A stretch of DNA of 64,000 nucleotides from Marchantia polymorpha subsp. ruderalis. Its lineage: Eukaryota > Streptophyta > Marchantiopsida > Marchantiales > Marchantiaceae. The translations under genes were made by a program, and so were the position numbers. The notes beneath the pieces were generated by a model. That model was not told the DNA's origin and did no database searches. It saw only the letters and a list, made by a program, of their open reading frames with translations. Positions within the stretch are counted from its first letter, which is position 1; the number at the start of each line of letters is the position of its first letter. Below are positions 1-15,760 of the stretch, piece after piece. The DNA lies in contig AP031355.1 of assembly GCA_037833965.1 (NCBI GenBank), positions 15,897,501 to 15,961,500 of the forward strand, given 5' to 3'.

Positions 1-499
1 TGACATTCCCTGCCACTTTGACTCGACGGTTTCCAGTGAGAGTGTCTGTGGACTTGCTTCCCATCGTCAATTGACCAGGTTTTTCTCTTACTCAAAAGGG
101 CAATAGCTGTATGAGATATATCTCCATCTCGCATTCAGCAGTTTTGGTAATAAAATTTCATGGCTTCATTGACAGCCTACATTCTTGTCAAAATTGTCTG
201 CAATTTATTGATAAAAAAAATCGTTTGCATTTTCTCCTAGAAGAAATACTGTACACAAGAAACTAGTCTGCTCCTCATGTAATCTAGACCTATAATTGCC
301 TTCCTGGCATTTCCAACTACTTTTGGACCGCATACCTTTATGGTGATCGAATTCCACCTCGATCTCATAAATGATGAGGCCTGATGTAAATTATGAACGC
401 AACAGAAACTTATTCCCAAGATCTGCTTCCAGAAGCAGAGAGCACGTCCCAGCATGCTTATGGCAGATAGTCATCTATTCCGTAAGCATTCAACCGGGC
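1..499. other. 3' flank of peroxidase gene 1, no gene seen
   Basis: No coding region is supported here. From about position 100 the sequence matches the 3' flank of the second peroxidase gene (about 9660-10044), for example around the shared stretch reading AACGCAACAGAAACTTATTC. It therefore belongs to the duplicated segment and probably holds the 3' untranslated region. Short open frames on both strands have no recognisable content. Confidence 0.6.
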
Positions 500-2171
<1,672 letters not shown>

Positions 2172-2517
2172 TTTTAACGTTGTATTTCAGATATTTCGGC
2201 CCGTGTCGATAGAATATCGAACTTTCTCAAAAGCAGTTTGACCTCCGGATTCGGTAGAATCAGAGCCACCTTCCTGCATTGTGTCGAAAGGAAGATGGTG
2301 ATAAGAAGCAGTCAACAAACAGAATGTTGCGTCTCAAGAGAATGTGATAATGTCGATGAAGGAGCAGAGAATGTATAGTTGCGTTTAGCTGCGTAAGATG
2401 GCAAATTAACATCGATCAGACAATCAAGGAAGCAATTGACTTACAATCAGAGCCCAAGATTGATGAGGAGGCCAAGATTGAGCTTGTCAACTTTCGGTTA
2501 ATGGGTCGTATGAGGGG

Positions 2518-2525
2518 TTTTTATA
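2518..2525 (-). promoter_or_regulatory. TATA box of peroxidase gene 1
   Basis: TATAAAAA on the minus strand lies about 347 bp upstream of the ATG at 2171. The paralogous gene has TATAAAAG at the equivalent place (12076-12083). Conservation of place in an otherwise diverging flank supports it. It implies a 5' untranslated leader of about 310 bp. Confidence 0.6.
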
Positions 2526-2640
2526 CTTCAGGATCCAACGCATTCTATGGTGGTTTCCATGTCGTTCCATTTTCTGATCCTAGATTGAAGGCCACGATGT
2601 GATGATGTCAATTTCAGGAGTGTGAAAATTTGCACATCCA

Positions 2641-3858
2641 GGCACAGAAATGTTCTGAGCATTCATTTATCATATAATGAATGTCCATATTATTTAATAT
2701 CAAGTTGAAGAGATATAATTATTTATAATGTTATTACCGTAAAATCATTTTAGAGCGTTGGTCATGATATGAGAAACTAAACTAGCTATTCAGAACTAAA
2801 GTAGGTAAAAAATGTATCCTTTTAACATATATGGAATTGATTTGCTCTGTAACCAAATATTATTATGAGTTTCAAAATTCTTCATTTTGAGCAGGCTTAA
2901 AATTTTTTTATGACTATTGAGTTAACCTTAAGGTTACTCATTGCAAAATATTTCATTTGGAGCAAATTGATAGGTTTTCGAGGTCTATCGAGTTAACATT
3001 AAGATTATATATAATATCATAAAAATTGTTTGTCACTGTGATAAATGTTTGTTGAATAATCAGAATATCAGCGTGTTTTAGATTGTTCTGCAAATACAAT
3101 CTCAGCACAGCACACATGGTTGTCACATAAAACCTCAAAATCTTACATTCTCAACACTACCACAAGGTTAACAGAATAATTTCTTTGATTTCAAAAATGT
3201 ACCAAAAATTAAATGATTTTCTTCATCATCATAACATAAAAATGAGAATTAAAATTGAATTAAATTATTTTGTGACTGAAACACAAGTTAGCGCATAAGT
3301 TCCTCTCAACCATAGTCGCGTTACTTATTACTCAAGATCATTAGTTACAAAGTTCCCCTCTCAGAACAAGATGTACTTATAACTCTGTCTGCTCTAAAGT
3401 CGAAAATAATGCAGATTGAACTGATTACAAAATTGGATTAAGTTCATTTTCTCTGATTTTGAATCGAATATCTTTGTAGTTAGATATTCATCTGAATATC
3501 AAATTAAAAAAAATTATTATTGCATATTACATGAATTGTAAAATGAATCAAAACAAGATACATACATACGTAGATATTATTATTTTAAGTTTGATGTTAT
3601 AAAGATTTTTGGATAGATAAAAAAAAGTACAAATTTAATTTTCCAATCTCATTATTCTAGGTAATTGTATGAAAATAATTACTAATAATAAAATTACAAT
3701 AATATCACTTGTTTTATCTTTAGTTGTATAAAATATCACTAGATCTGAAGAATGTTAGATAGGTAATCGTGATTAGTCTTTGCAATGTATCTCTTTTGTT
3801 GCGAAGCTTTTGGAGGCTACATCCGTGCTACCATATTGTTAACCGCAGCAATCGAGAA
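2641..3858. other. AT-rich intergenic DNA, nothing recognised
   Basis: Strongly AT-rich sequence between the upstream edge of the duplicated peroxidase segment and the D element insertion. Only short open frames without recognisable motifs occur. GAGAA at 3854-3858 is the left target-site duplication of the D element. Confidence 0.6.
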
Positions 3859-5835
3859 TGTGAGCACAAAACTATGCTCACATGTCTTTTTACCCTTATG
3901 AGAGTTAAAATTTTGGATGTAAGCTCTTGCAAATTTATGCTTGGAGTTTTCTGGAAGTTTTGGCAAGATTAGGAGTTGGTGTAATAGTTAGTGGACAAAG
4001 GTGCGGAAGGGGGCCTTCAGGGCAGGGTGTCTGGCGAAGTGCCTTTGGTGAAGTTCCTTCGGGGAAGGGCCTTCGGCGAAATAGTGAAACCCTCATAACG
4101 TTTTCAATGTGTGACGCCTTGACTCAATAAGTGTCTCGTTGAAAAGAACTCGCGATGCTCGTTCCAACGAGACCAATAACTCTTCAAACAGATGAGGCAT
4201 CACTGAGTTGTGAGTGTCGGAATTAACTGATGGGAAGGGTTGAGGCGAGTTCGGCTCCGCACGTCTCCGGCTTCGGACGCCTTCAGCTCCGGATGTCTCC
4301 GGCTCCGGACGTCTCCGGCTTCAGACGACTTCGCGACAACTGCGAGCAGACCTTCGGCAATCCGAGGTCGGCGAAATCGGGGTCGGCGAACTCCGAGCCG
4401 GTGAACATCGTGCAGGGGCCTTCGGCGATACCAGATAAGGGGCCTTCGGGAGAAGGGCCATCGGCGAAACAGTAAAATCGGCATATCTTTTTCATTTGTT
4501 AACGGTTTGACTTGATTAGGGCCTCGTTGGAAAGAACTCGTGACGCTCGTTCCAACGAAACCAAGAACTCTTCAAACGGATAAGGCGTCACTGAGTTATG
4601 AGCGTCAAAAGCGGCGGATAGGGTAGTACAACATCGAACCGGAGTATATCAAACCGGAAGACATCCAACCGGCGAACATCGTGCGGGCGCCTTCGGCGAT
4701 AACAGATAACAGGCCTTCGGCGGTGTGCCTTCGGCGAAGGGTAAAATCGGCATAACTTTTGCAATTCGTAACGGGTTGACTCAGTTAGGGTCTCGTTGGA
4801 AAGAGCTCAAAAGTTCTTGGGCTCGTTCCAACGAGCCCAAGAACTTTTGAAACGAAGCAAGGATCCGTGAGTTATGGGTGTCGGGAGTGACTGTTATAGA
4901 TAGGCAAAGGTGCGGTCGTGCGTCTTCGGCGGGTGGATGCTTTCGGCGGTGCGCGGAAGAAGATTCCCTCCGGCGGTGATCGGGTGGTCAGGAATGTAGA
5001 ATGTATAGGTGTGGTGGCGGCGGCGGCGTGAAGTCGCGCAGGGGGAGCAGGCAGCTACCCATCATTGCGAGTGGGGCATTAAGACGGGCTGTGTGTGTTT
5101 CGGCCTTGGACTTCGAAGTGGGGAGTTCGGCCTGAGAGCTGAGAGCTAGTGGTGTGCCAGGGTGTGGAAATCGAAGGTGGGATCAGTAGGAGGAATAGAG
5201 TGTGGGTGTGAGTGATTTTTCGCAGGGAAGTGGTGAGAATTAGGAGGGGAGTGTGGAGAGTTCGAAATAAGAGGAAGCAAACTCTCGTGGGTGGAGAGTC
5301 GTATTAGAGAGTGAAATTAAATTGGATCTGAGATTGAAGTGTAAAATCTGTGAATGGGAACTGAAATCAGAGTGGAAGATCTGAGAATGGGAGCTGAGAG
5401 TGAAGTGAAATCTGAGACCGAAATCTGACAGTCGGAATCTGAATTTGAAACTGGAAAGGGAGAGTTGAATCTGAGAGAGGAATCTGGTGGGGTCTGAAGG
5501 TGGAAGGTGAGAATCAATGCTGAAATCTGAGTAGGAATTGGGACTGGGACTGGGATCTAGAAAAGCCCACAGCGGCTGTAGTATTGAGGAAGTCACCTAG
5601 AGTTGGGTTAGATCTTTATGTAACAAAGAGCTTGTCTGATGCTCTTGTGGAAATAGTAAGCAGCAGGTGTTACTTTCAGTTTTGGACAATTTGTCTATGG
5701 AAGAGCAAGTGTTTATCATCTCATTGTCTTGAATACACTGTGAGAACATGGTTTGTGATCAGAGAAGTTAGATTATGGGAGTTCGAGCCCCCACCTGGAC
5801 TACAAACGCTGAAGGGTGGGAAGGTTCGGCTCACA
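3859..5835 (+). mobile_element. Family D element, solo LTR or non-autonomous, TSD GAGAA
   Basis: The element starts TGTGAGC and ends GCTCACA, so its termini are short inverted repeats of the TG...CA type. It is flanked by GAGAA at 3854-3858 and 5836-5840. It is 1977 bp long and carries no coherent protein frame. A second copy lies in inverse orientation at 21995-34621. The left half is rich in GCCTTCGGC-type palindromes and has three copies of a 125-bp inverted-repeat module. The right half is a low-complexity GAGAATGGGAAT-like region and a final segment conserved in both copies. A 5-bp duplication and TG...CA ends fit an LTR, so a solo LTR is my preferred reading. No internal region of this family is in the window. 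Confidence 0.85.
4092..4883. repeat. Three copies of the 125-bp nested inverted-repeat module in D
   Basis: The copies are at about 4092-4216, 4481-4607 and 4751-4883. Each opens with CATAAC or a close variant, contains a TCTCGTTGGAAAGA arm facing a TCGTTCCAACGA arm, and closes with GAGTTATG or a variant. The outer CATAACT/AGTTATG and inner CTCGTTGGAA/TTCCAACGAG pairs are nested inverted repeats. In the third copy, 4808-4849 is a perfect palindrome of two 20-bp arms around CC. The same module recurs in the U3 regions of LTR families A and B. Confidence 0.75.
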
Positions 5836-5989
5836 GAGAATAATGTTGTAGATTAACATGAGGTCAAATACTATGGATTTAAAAGATCCGTGTGAATTAA
5901 GCTAAGCTCAGGCGATCCGGCCGAATCTCGAGCTCGCATCAATGCATGTGCATTGAAGAGCAGAGTGAACATGCTCTGACTTTCCTAGC

Positions 5990-6664
5990 GATGGCTCAGT
6001 CTCTCCGAGGACCTCAGCCAGAGCTGGACTTGATGCGAATGACATGATCATCCTCACAGCTAAAAACGGTTCTTCTCAATCTTCACAACTTGCAGTAACT
6101 GTAAACTCCATTGGCAAGAACAAAGAACAAAACTCGTATCCAGCTCATTGCCTGATTGAAACGAGAATCTCAGTCAGAAGCTTTCTACTCAGCAAGTTTT
6201 GAAGAGAGGGAAAGCGTGGTGTTTTTGTCCCCTCTGCTGCGTTTTAGGTGGACACTCCATAGGGTGAGGTCATTCTGGAGCATATTTGGAGCGTCTGTAT
6301 ATCCTCGGAGCTCGAAGGTCAGAGTATGACCGATCCATCACTGGACCCGGGTTTCACTGATATGCTCAAGGCGCAGTGCACTCAGACCAAACCGTTTGAC
6401 TTTAAGTCACTGGATGCCTTAAATGCCACTTTCGATTCGACCAACAAAGGGTCTGGACAAAGGGTCTGGACCGTCTGACCAACAAAGGCCTACTGGAGTT
6501 GGATCCTTTCGGTGTAGAATAACTCATCAAGACTATGCAAGATCCCAGCACCTATTTGTTCGACTCCTGAATGGGGATGACTAAAATTGGGAACGTCTCA
6601 GGTGTTGATCCTTATGGCTGGATGAGCCTGTATTCCTTCACCGTACCACGATCAACGGTTCAAT
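5990..6664 (+). pseudogene. Class III peroxidase pseudogene, exons 3-4 only, inverted
   Basis: The plus strand encodes the end of a peroxidase exon 3 (AGLDANDMIILT, up to about 6058). After an intron, exon 4 starts at the AG of 6246-6247 with GGHSIG followed at once by a stop. Downstream frames read TDPSLDPGF, LKAQC, FDSTN, NKGLLE and DPYGW, closely matching the end of the two intact genes. Several stops and frameshifts interrupt it, and a 13-bp tandem duplication (AAAGGGTCTGGAC) lies near 6446-6471. Exons 1 and 2 are absent. It lies opposite in orientation to the intact genes, so it is a relic of an inverted, truncated copy. Confidence 0.85.
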
Positions 6665-7313
6665 GAGCAGGTTATAATTACGTGTTTTCGGATCGTATCT
6701 TGCAAATTAATTTCAATTCTCAGAACGAAACTGCTGAGGCATAGATACACAGCAGAATTTTTTTAATGAACCTTTCATTTTTCTAGTGTATGGAAAAATG
6801 AATCGGAGACAGTGGAGAACCTCCAGCCATTATCGGCCTCAGCCGCCTCCCACGGTTACCCGGATCAGATGCGATCTTCTGTACGGTGGTTCAATCTTGT
6901 CCAAAAATTGGACGGTCTCATGGCAAGAAAACCGCATCGGTGAAACTTATACCTATCAACTCCAACGAAATAAGCAGGGAGCACGAGCACTCTCACGTGT
7001 GCTCGAATACTGAATATCGACCGTTTATCAGCTATAGAAGTTTAGAGAAACTAATTTTAAGATCTTGAGTCAATCAACTTGAATGCTGAGGGTCGTATGC
7101 ATAAACTATCCATGCGTGTCTCAATATCAAGTTTTGAGTACCCGAAAAACATGTGTGGTAGCTTTACCATTGACCCCCAAAACCTTCTTTCTAAAATATA
7201 AGATAATAATCTGCACTCTTCACAAAAACAATGTCCGAAACCCAATCCTGTGAGATGGTGCTCACTGCGCGACAACTTCTGCTAATCTCGCCAACGCATA
7301 TTAATCCCCCAGA
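6665..7313. other. Intergenic, nothing recognised
   Basis: This stretch lies between two oppositely oriented peroxidase relics. Open frames up to 75 codons on the plus strand (from 6786) show no family motif and no resemblance to the missing peroxidase exons that I can see. Confidence 0.5.
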
Positions 7314-8158
7314 TCACATGGCGTGCATGGCCTGTCCGAACTCATTCTGAAAACGTGCCTCCTTTTTTAGAGAGTGTAACCCACCTCTTGGTCCGAGCAT
7401 CCTCGAGAAGAGTCTCGTCGGATGTAAACAGCCCCTTGTGCTGCTTAAGATTGTTGAAGTACTTATCATCCAACGATAAGCAGAGTCGATTGAGGATCCG
7501 TGAAGTGAGAGGATTTGAACTTATAGAGTCGGCCAACAACCTTGTCGCAGTGACCAACTCCCACGGTGTCTTTCGGGATCGCACACCGTGATCCCGAAAG
7601 AACAACCATCTCACATGCAGATATTCCTCGCGTCACCAAAGCGCTTATGAGTTGCGAAGCGCTGTCTGTCGGCTGTGGAAAGTGGGGTGCATGAATGGCG
7701 GCTTTGGAAATGCGGCCATCCTTTCGACCACCTTGCACCTCCCATCTGGATCCATCCAACTGAAAGAAAGAAATGACCATGTCTTGGATGTTAGACTTCC
7801 TCCTCGTGTCCTGCAGGAAACAGATTCAGACTGAGTCTAATCCAAGCCCACAATCTGCCTGTACAAGCATAATCTTTAGCTATAGCGACTTCTACACAGC
7901 AGTAACTGATTCATATAATACTGTATTAGTTCAAAACAATCTACGTATCTCAAAGGAAGGAAATAGTTACCTTTACGGTCCCATCACGAGCTGCATGCTC
8001 AACAATGTGGGCACAAGCAACAACATGTCGACAGATTTTTTCCACGGCTGCTTTAGCTGTGTCGATTACGTCGCGCCCTTTAAGAGTTGAGAGTGGCAGT
8101 CTTTTCGGTATAAATCGAGTAGGGTAGGTCCATCGAGTCGTAAAGAACCATCGCAGCC
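7314..8158 (-). pseudogene. Divergent class III peroxidase pseudogene, exons 2-4
   Basis: Exon 2 (7971-8158) begins GCDGS after an AG acceptor and ends at a GT donor with ARDGTVK. It has lost 7 nt against the 195-nt exon of the intact genes and needs frame changes around EKTATLNS and LKGRDVID. Exon 3 (from 7759) reads GSRWEVQGGRKDGR to CEMVVLSG. Exon 4 then has DTVGVGHCDKVVGRLY, where the proximal His has been lost, a deletion of about 40 residues, and a shifted end reading KGLFTSDETLLEDARTK. A hairpin with 12-bp arms sits where intron 3 should be. Exon 1 is missing. The WEVQGGRKDGR type differs from the neighbours, so this was a distinct, older paralogue. Confidence 0.8.
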
Positions 8159-9659
8159 CTGCAGAATCAGAAATAGATTGTATGTCTTTATTGTCACACT
8201 CAAGAAATATACTTAATTCTAATCAATCTTTTCTTCATATATCATACTCAAAACTATACAATAAATTTGTTATAAGTTGATCAAAAATAAGAATATTTCA
8301 ATAATATCTGTACATCAGTTATGACTTGTGGATTATATATGGATTTGGGTTCTTTTGGATTTTCACATTTAAAACAAGTAATTTTTTAATTACTGGGAAT
8401 TGAATCACTCCCAATAGTTTTTTAATTAGAAATGTTTTATTTACATAATTAAATTAACATTATGTATATATGATAATTATTTGTCAAATGTCAATGTAAA
8501 AATGTAAGATCATTTCAACAAATTATCTGTATAACTATGTCTACTAACATCTGAAATATGATTTCAGATTCATAAGAAAATATAAATGATTTATATTTCA
8601 AGATTTGTTTCCATAATATAACATTTCAATTTTAAATCTGTATGTGATACATAAATTAAAAGTATTCATATAATATTTGACATAAAAAAACTTCAAGAAC
8701 GTCGGAAAGTATCTTGAAGTGGTAATTTTTGTTCCTTGTAATTTGTTAATTTCTGTTTGTGTTTGTTTATGCGAATACATGATGGAAGAATTTATTTGTT
8801 GAAAGAAAATTTATTTGTATTTGACATTCAATCTATTCTGACATGATGAACTCTAGACTTAACAAGGGTGTGGAGTGCATAGGGTTTAAAATCAGTTCAC
8901 AAATTTTTTTTACATTATGGAAGGGTCTACTGAAAATTGAATCAGTGATTTTTCGAGTTGTCTGACTACGGTTACTGAATTTGAGTGTTATGCTTAATCC
9001 GAATGAATAGCAACTTTGTATTCTCTGCACATTGCCAAATTTCGAGACAATTTCAACACCCTCCTACGAATCCAGAGATTTTCGAAGAAAATGTATTGAG
9101 ATCATATTCTCCTCTCATTCTGTTCTATTCCTGTTCTGTAGTGGCCCTGTAGTAAGGGCAGTGTTCAAAGGTTCAACGTGGAGACTTTGTGAGCTGTGGA
9201 TGCTTGACTTTCAAATACATTTATTCGCTGGATTGTAGCGTCAAAGTAGTAACAAAGTGAGCCCATCTAGATGCACACACAATGTGATTTGCAGTCACCA
9301 GTCAGATAGCCTAATCACAGACTCAATTTTCGAAGAAACAAGTCTTTTGAGTTTCGAGTTTAAAAAAACCTTCAGCGGTTTCGCAGACATCATATGTTCG
9401 CAAAGTTTATTCAGACTATGACACGTCTGTATTTCTCTGCTTGTGATATGTTGAACAAGCGAGGACTTCGGAGGCCAGACGAAAGTGTCCAGTGATCTGA
9501 GTATATTCCCTTTACCTTGTTGGGATGCAAGTACATAGTTTTCAAATCTGAATTGAAGAAGCGAAAGACTAGTACCGAATATGTGTAGAAAGTATATCAA
9601 TTGTCAGCGTTAATGCAGGATATCTAGTGAAAAAACTATGTAAGAGGTTTTTTTTTCAA
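8159..9659. other. AT-rich intergenic DNA, nothing recognised
   Basis: No exon 1 for the neighbouring peroxidase relic was found here. Open frames reach about 100 codons (for example minus strand 9295-9600) but show no motif, and their composition is that of the surrounding AT-rich DNA. Confidence 0.5.
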
Positions 9660-10044
9660 GAGCAAGATCAAAATCAAATATATCTCCAAATGGCATTCAG
9701 CAGATTCATGCTTCGTTGACAGCATTGAGTAATTTCCCTCATGAGTGAATTTCCCTTCATTCTTGTCCGAATTGGATACTATTTATTGATTTCCAAACAT
9801 CGGTTCAATTTTCGCCTGTTTCAATAAATTTTGTACAGAAGAAACCAGTCTATTCCTCAAAATAGCCTAGAGCTCTACAAATCTGAACAGATCCAATTCT
9901 ACCACGATCTCGTAAATGATGAGACTTCATGGAAATTATAAACGCAACAGAAACTTATTCCTAAGATCTGCCTGAAGAAGCAGAGAGCACGTCCTAACGT
10001 GCTTATTGCAGATTGTCGTCAAATCCGCAAGAATTCACCCGGGT

Positions 10045-11733
<1,689 letters not shown>

Positions 11734-12075
11734 TTTTAAAGTTGGATTTCAGATATTCCGGCCCGTCTCGATAGAATATCGAACCCTCTCAAAAGCAGTT
11801 TGACCTCCAGATTTGGTAGAGTCAGAACCACCTTCCTGCATTGTGTCAAAATAAAGATGGTGATCAGAAGCAGTCAACAAACAGAATGTCGCGTCTCAAG
11901 AGAATGTGATCATGTCGATGCAAGGACCAGAGAAAGCATAGTTTAGCTTAGTAACATGGCAAGTGCACCTCGATCAGAAATCAAAGATGCAATGGACTCA
12001 CAATCAGAGCCCGAGGTCGATGAGGAGGCCCAGGTTGAGCTTGTCAACTTCCTGCTTAATGGGTCGTGTGAAGGG

Positions 12076-12083
12076 CTTTTATA
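12076..12083 (-). promoter_or_regulatory. TATA box of the second peroxidase gene
   Basis: TATAAAAG on the minus strand lies about 343 bp upstream of the ATG at 11733. It is at the position equivalent to the TATA box of gene 1, within the conserved promoter portion of the segmental duplication. Confidence 0.6.
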
Positions 12084-12200
12084 CGTCAGTATCCAACGCA
12101 TTCTATGGTGGTTTCCATGTGGTAACATTTTCTGGTCCTACATTTAAGGCCACGATGTGATGATGTCAATCTCATGAGTGTTAAAAATTGCACATCCAGG

Positions 12201-12596
12201 GTCATTGACCTGGACAACCAACGCTTTCCTTGTGTTATTCGGGAACTTCTTATAGGGTATGAAGCTAAAGCACAGTTCCTTCCCTTGTACATTACGAAGG
12301 ACTTTTTTGTGGATTAAATATTCTATGACTTCGCGTCCTGGCGTCCTGCTGTGCGGGGATCTGTCGAAACTAGGAGCCACCGCTTTCGATTGCACAGGAC
12401 TGAGAAGGTGTACGTTTTCGTACAGAAGGACAAAGTAATGCCAGAAAGGTCCGCAGAACCTGACAATGCTTGTTGTAAGCGTGCAGCGCAGCACACGTCG
12501 AACGTGACCAGCAGATCTGGGAAGAAACCAGTGGGTGTCCAAGAGTATGGGTCTGCTGGCAATCCTGTTTTTCTGTGATTTCAATCTGGTTCCAGG
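12201..12596. other. 396-bp insertion at the edge of the duplicated promoter
   Basis: Copy 1 reads CACATCCAG directly followed by GCACAGAA (near 2632-2648). Copy 2 has the same two pieces separated by about 396 bp, with the direct repeat TCCAGG at 12195-12200 and 12591-12596. The inserted sequence is less AT-rich than its surroundings and is open on the minus strand in two frames (12144-12665 and 12323-12562). The predicted peptides match nothing I recognise. It could be an inserted gene fragment, or sequence lost from copy 1. Confidence 0.5.
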
Positions 12597-12741
12597 CACA
12601 GAACTAGACGAAGAAGTGAAGTCACTGAGCCTATCGATCTGGAGACATCCACTTGTACAACACAAGGTTTCTGTAAACTACGCATTTTTTTGTATGATAA
12701 TTCGCCTTTCATATATATTTACTATTTGCTCAATTATTTAA

Positions 12742-15600
12742 CAAAATTAATATAAATATATTCAATGATTCTAGAAAAAATTTCCTGATGTACATTTGTT
12801 AATTATTATTTTAATAAATTAAAATTTAATGAAATTTAAAAAATTTTATTTAATTTGAATCATATATATACTATTCTAAAATTATTATCAAAAATTTAAA
12901 TCACTATATAGATAAAAATTTAAGACTTATAAATATTGTCTATACAACCCAGTCAAATATTTTTAAAATAATTAACTATAATAAAAAATGAAAGAAATGC
13001 GTTTTAAATTATAACAATATCTAATTGAATGTATATTTTAACACAATTAATTTACAATGTTATATTATTTTCTTTTCTTTTCGAATGCAAAATCATTGTT
13101 TTGAGATAACAAAGAAGTAATATCAAAATGTATATTTTGATAATTAATTTTTCATTTTGCAAAAACGAGATTAATTGGAAGATATCAATCATTTACTAAA
13201 AAAAATTCAATATGTTTTTAACTCATTTTTATTTTGTGAAAAAATACCATTTTTAGATGTACATTGTGATATATTATGATGCAAAAATTATTATTCAAAT
13301 GATGTCATTCACAATTTTAGACAAACTTTTGATATTAAGTTATAGAAAGATTTGGAGTTGTATCATTCATATTTTGTATTAAATATTCTACGAATTTAAA
13401 TCATAAACTATATGGCTTTATTAAATTCAACACATACGTAAAATTAATTTCATATATCAACAAAATAAACTAAAATAGATTATTTTGTGAAAATATATAA
13501 AATTTAATACCTTGAGTAGTTGTAGAGATGTCATCTTACCATAATTTCTCTACAGTTTTTTTATTAGATTTTTAATTAACAAATTTATAATATGATTAAT
13601 TGTATCTAGATGTAATTTTTGTGAATATAAATTTTTTTAAAAATTTATTTATTTATAAAAGAGTTCATTCCATTGATTTTTTTGAAATTTAATTTGAAAT
13701 ATTTCAAACTAAAAATAATAATATTAACTAGTAGATCATTTTCAAATTGATGATCAAACATAAAACATCAACACAATGGTAAAAGGTATGCTAAAGACAA
13801 GTCCATTAGTGGAATACATATTTGTTTTTCTTGAAATTTGTATATAACAATTTTTATTGTATTTCATATAGTTTGATGTCCAATTTTACTCTCATTAAAG
13901 TTTTTTTAGACTTTTCTTCAATTTTAATAATAATTCTAAAAGATAAAATTTCATTTATATGTGTAGCCATCTTTAGTTGGTATAAACTAAAGTAAATATT
14001 ATTTAAGATTAAGTAGAGAAGATAATAGTGAATTATCTAAAATGTCACATCAACAACGTATGTTACTTTGTGTGTTAGGTAGAACGACACATCATCAATC
14101 CGTGTGCTTGTTATACATAAAGATTGATTGTGCTGATTACAACAACACCTCTCTTTCTCTCAAAAGTGTTCGGTCAGCACCCGCTGGCGCCCTTCTCGAC
14201 GGACGGGATACTAGGCGACCGTGTGTGAGGGCATCCACTGACTGAGTGCAAGGGGATCTCTCGGATGAGTCTAAATTCCTACCGGACGCCAGCAGACGCG
14301 CGTCTCATGGTGAAAGTCACAAGTGTGTTAGAATCTTCCCTCACATGAAACCTCGCTTTGCAATCAAGCATTCATGAATTCCAATACAAATGTCTATGTG
14401 TTCTTATCCTGTGAATAGGTCGCGCGTGATGTTTGGACATAAAATCAAGTCCTTGTAAATGAGCAAAACCTGGTGATGTTATTTTACAAAGATAAGGACG
14501 ATTGGTTCCAATAATGACTAGAACCATACCAAATTATACTTTAGGCACTTCTACTGCTGTATAGGTAGAAGAAGCTCGTACAGAAACACTGTCTGTATAA
14601 AGTTTAAAATGGTAAATTAAAATTTCCATGGACTGTTTCATTCGAGATCGTGCCGGAGGAGTGTGTTGTCTTCAAATATATAGGGATAAATTATCTTATT
14701 ACTTTGATTATAGTTTAATAAGTTTTAAAAAGATATGTCTCAACATTCCGATAATTTCTAATCCAAAATATTCACTTCAAAGATTGTGAGTAAGAAATTG
14801 GATGCAATCATCATAAAAATCATTCATATGTGATTGTATCCTTGAACAACTTTGTGTTTTTTTTTTATTTTCTATTCATGTTTTTGAAGAGAGAGTTTTA
14901 GGGGTTTTCAAAATTTTTAATTGTTGTACAAAATTTTAAAAATAAAAAAAATGTATTTAATTTTAAAAAAACTTGATATAAAAAACATCAATGAATGAAT
15001 TTATCTTTTCTAAAATTTTTCTTACTGTCATATAGTACTTTATTACGCCAAAAGAGAGTGGCGGTGTTTTGGAATTTGCTTTGCATGAAACCTTGTTTTG
15101 TTATATATATATATATATATATATTACATGTATGATACATGATTACACGCTATGCGATCGAACATTCATAAATTCGAACACAAAAGTTTATGGGTTGTCT
15201 TCAAATATATATGAAGACATTGTTTTGATTATAGTTTTAGTAAGCTTTAACAAAACCTGTGTCAAAATTCCAATAATTTCAAATGCAAAATATTAATTCC
15301 AAAGATTTTGATTGATTTTAGTTTTAGATTTTTTTTCCATCTTGATATTTGATCTAGAGAGTATGTGACACAAATTTGATTTTTCAGTTCTACTTGATGT
15401 AAACACACTATATTATGTATTTTCATATTTTTCAAAACTATTTTAAGTATATATATCTGAACCAAGTTATTTTGTAAGCAATAATCAATCAAAATTCGTA
15501 CAATTTCAAAAATAGTTGGAATGTCTCTCGCGAAGGCTTGACAGTCCACCATCACTCATGTTCTAAACAAAGTTCTTGTAACTATATGGTTGGCAGTTAC
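12742..15600. other. Gene-free AT-rich DNA
   Basis: Very AT-rich sequence without a supported gene. It contains a short GC-richer island at about 14160-14330, diverged direct repeats (about 14340-14795 against 15080-15310, sharing GCATGAAACCT and TTTGATTATAGTTT) and a TA microsatellite at 15101-15125. The repeats suggest a decayed mobile element, but I cannot identify a family. Confidence 0.55.
15101..15125. repeat. (TA)n microsatellite
   Basis: About twelve TA units in a row, inside one member of the diverged direct repeat pair described for this intergenic region. Confidence 0.9.
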
Positions 15601-15696
15601 AGTGTGGAAGGAGGGACTACCCTATCGTCTCATCATTCGCCACGGTCTCCGAGTATAGTTGGCATCCTAGAACCATCTTATTAAAAGTCCAACCCG

Positions 15697-15760
15697 AACC
15701 CGAACCAAACCGTTCCTAGGTTGGTCCAAACCCGACCCATACCCATAGGTTTGGGTTCAG
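15697..15760. repeat. CCGAACC-rich low-complexity tract
   Basis: Degenerate repeats of AACCCGAACC type at the border between the AT-rich gene region and the GC-rich retroelement nest. They do not match the plant telomere unit CCCTAAA. Confidence 0.5.

Noticed and set aside
4092..4883. Hammerhead ribozyme in the repeated module
   Set aside because: The conserved CTGATGA and GAAA core in proper order is absent; only the inverted repeats are seen.
12144..12665. 173-codon minus-strand open frame as a gene
   Set aside because: It crosses the edge of the 396-bp insertion into duplicated promoter sequence and shows no recognisable domain.
15697..15760. Interstitial telomere tract
   Set aside because: The units are AACCCGAACC-like and irregular, not CCCTAAA or TTTAGGG.
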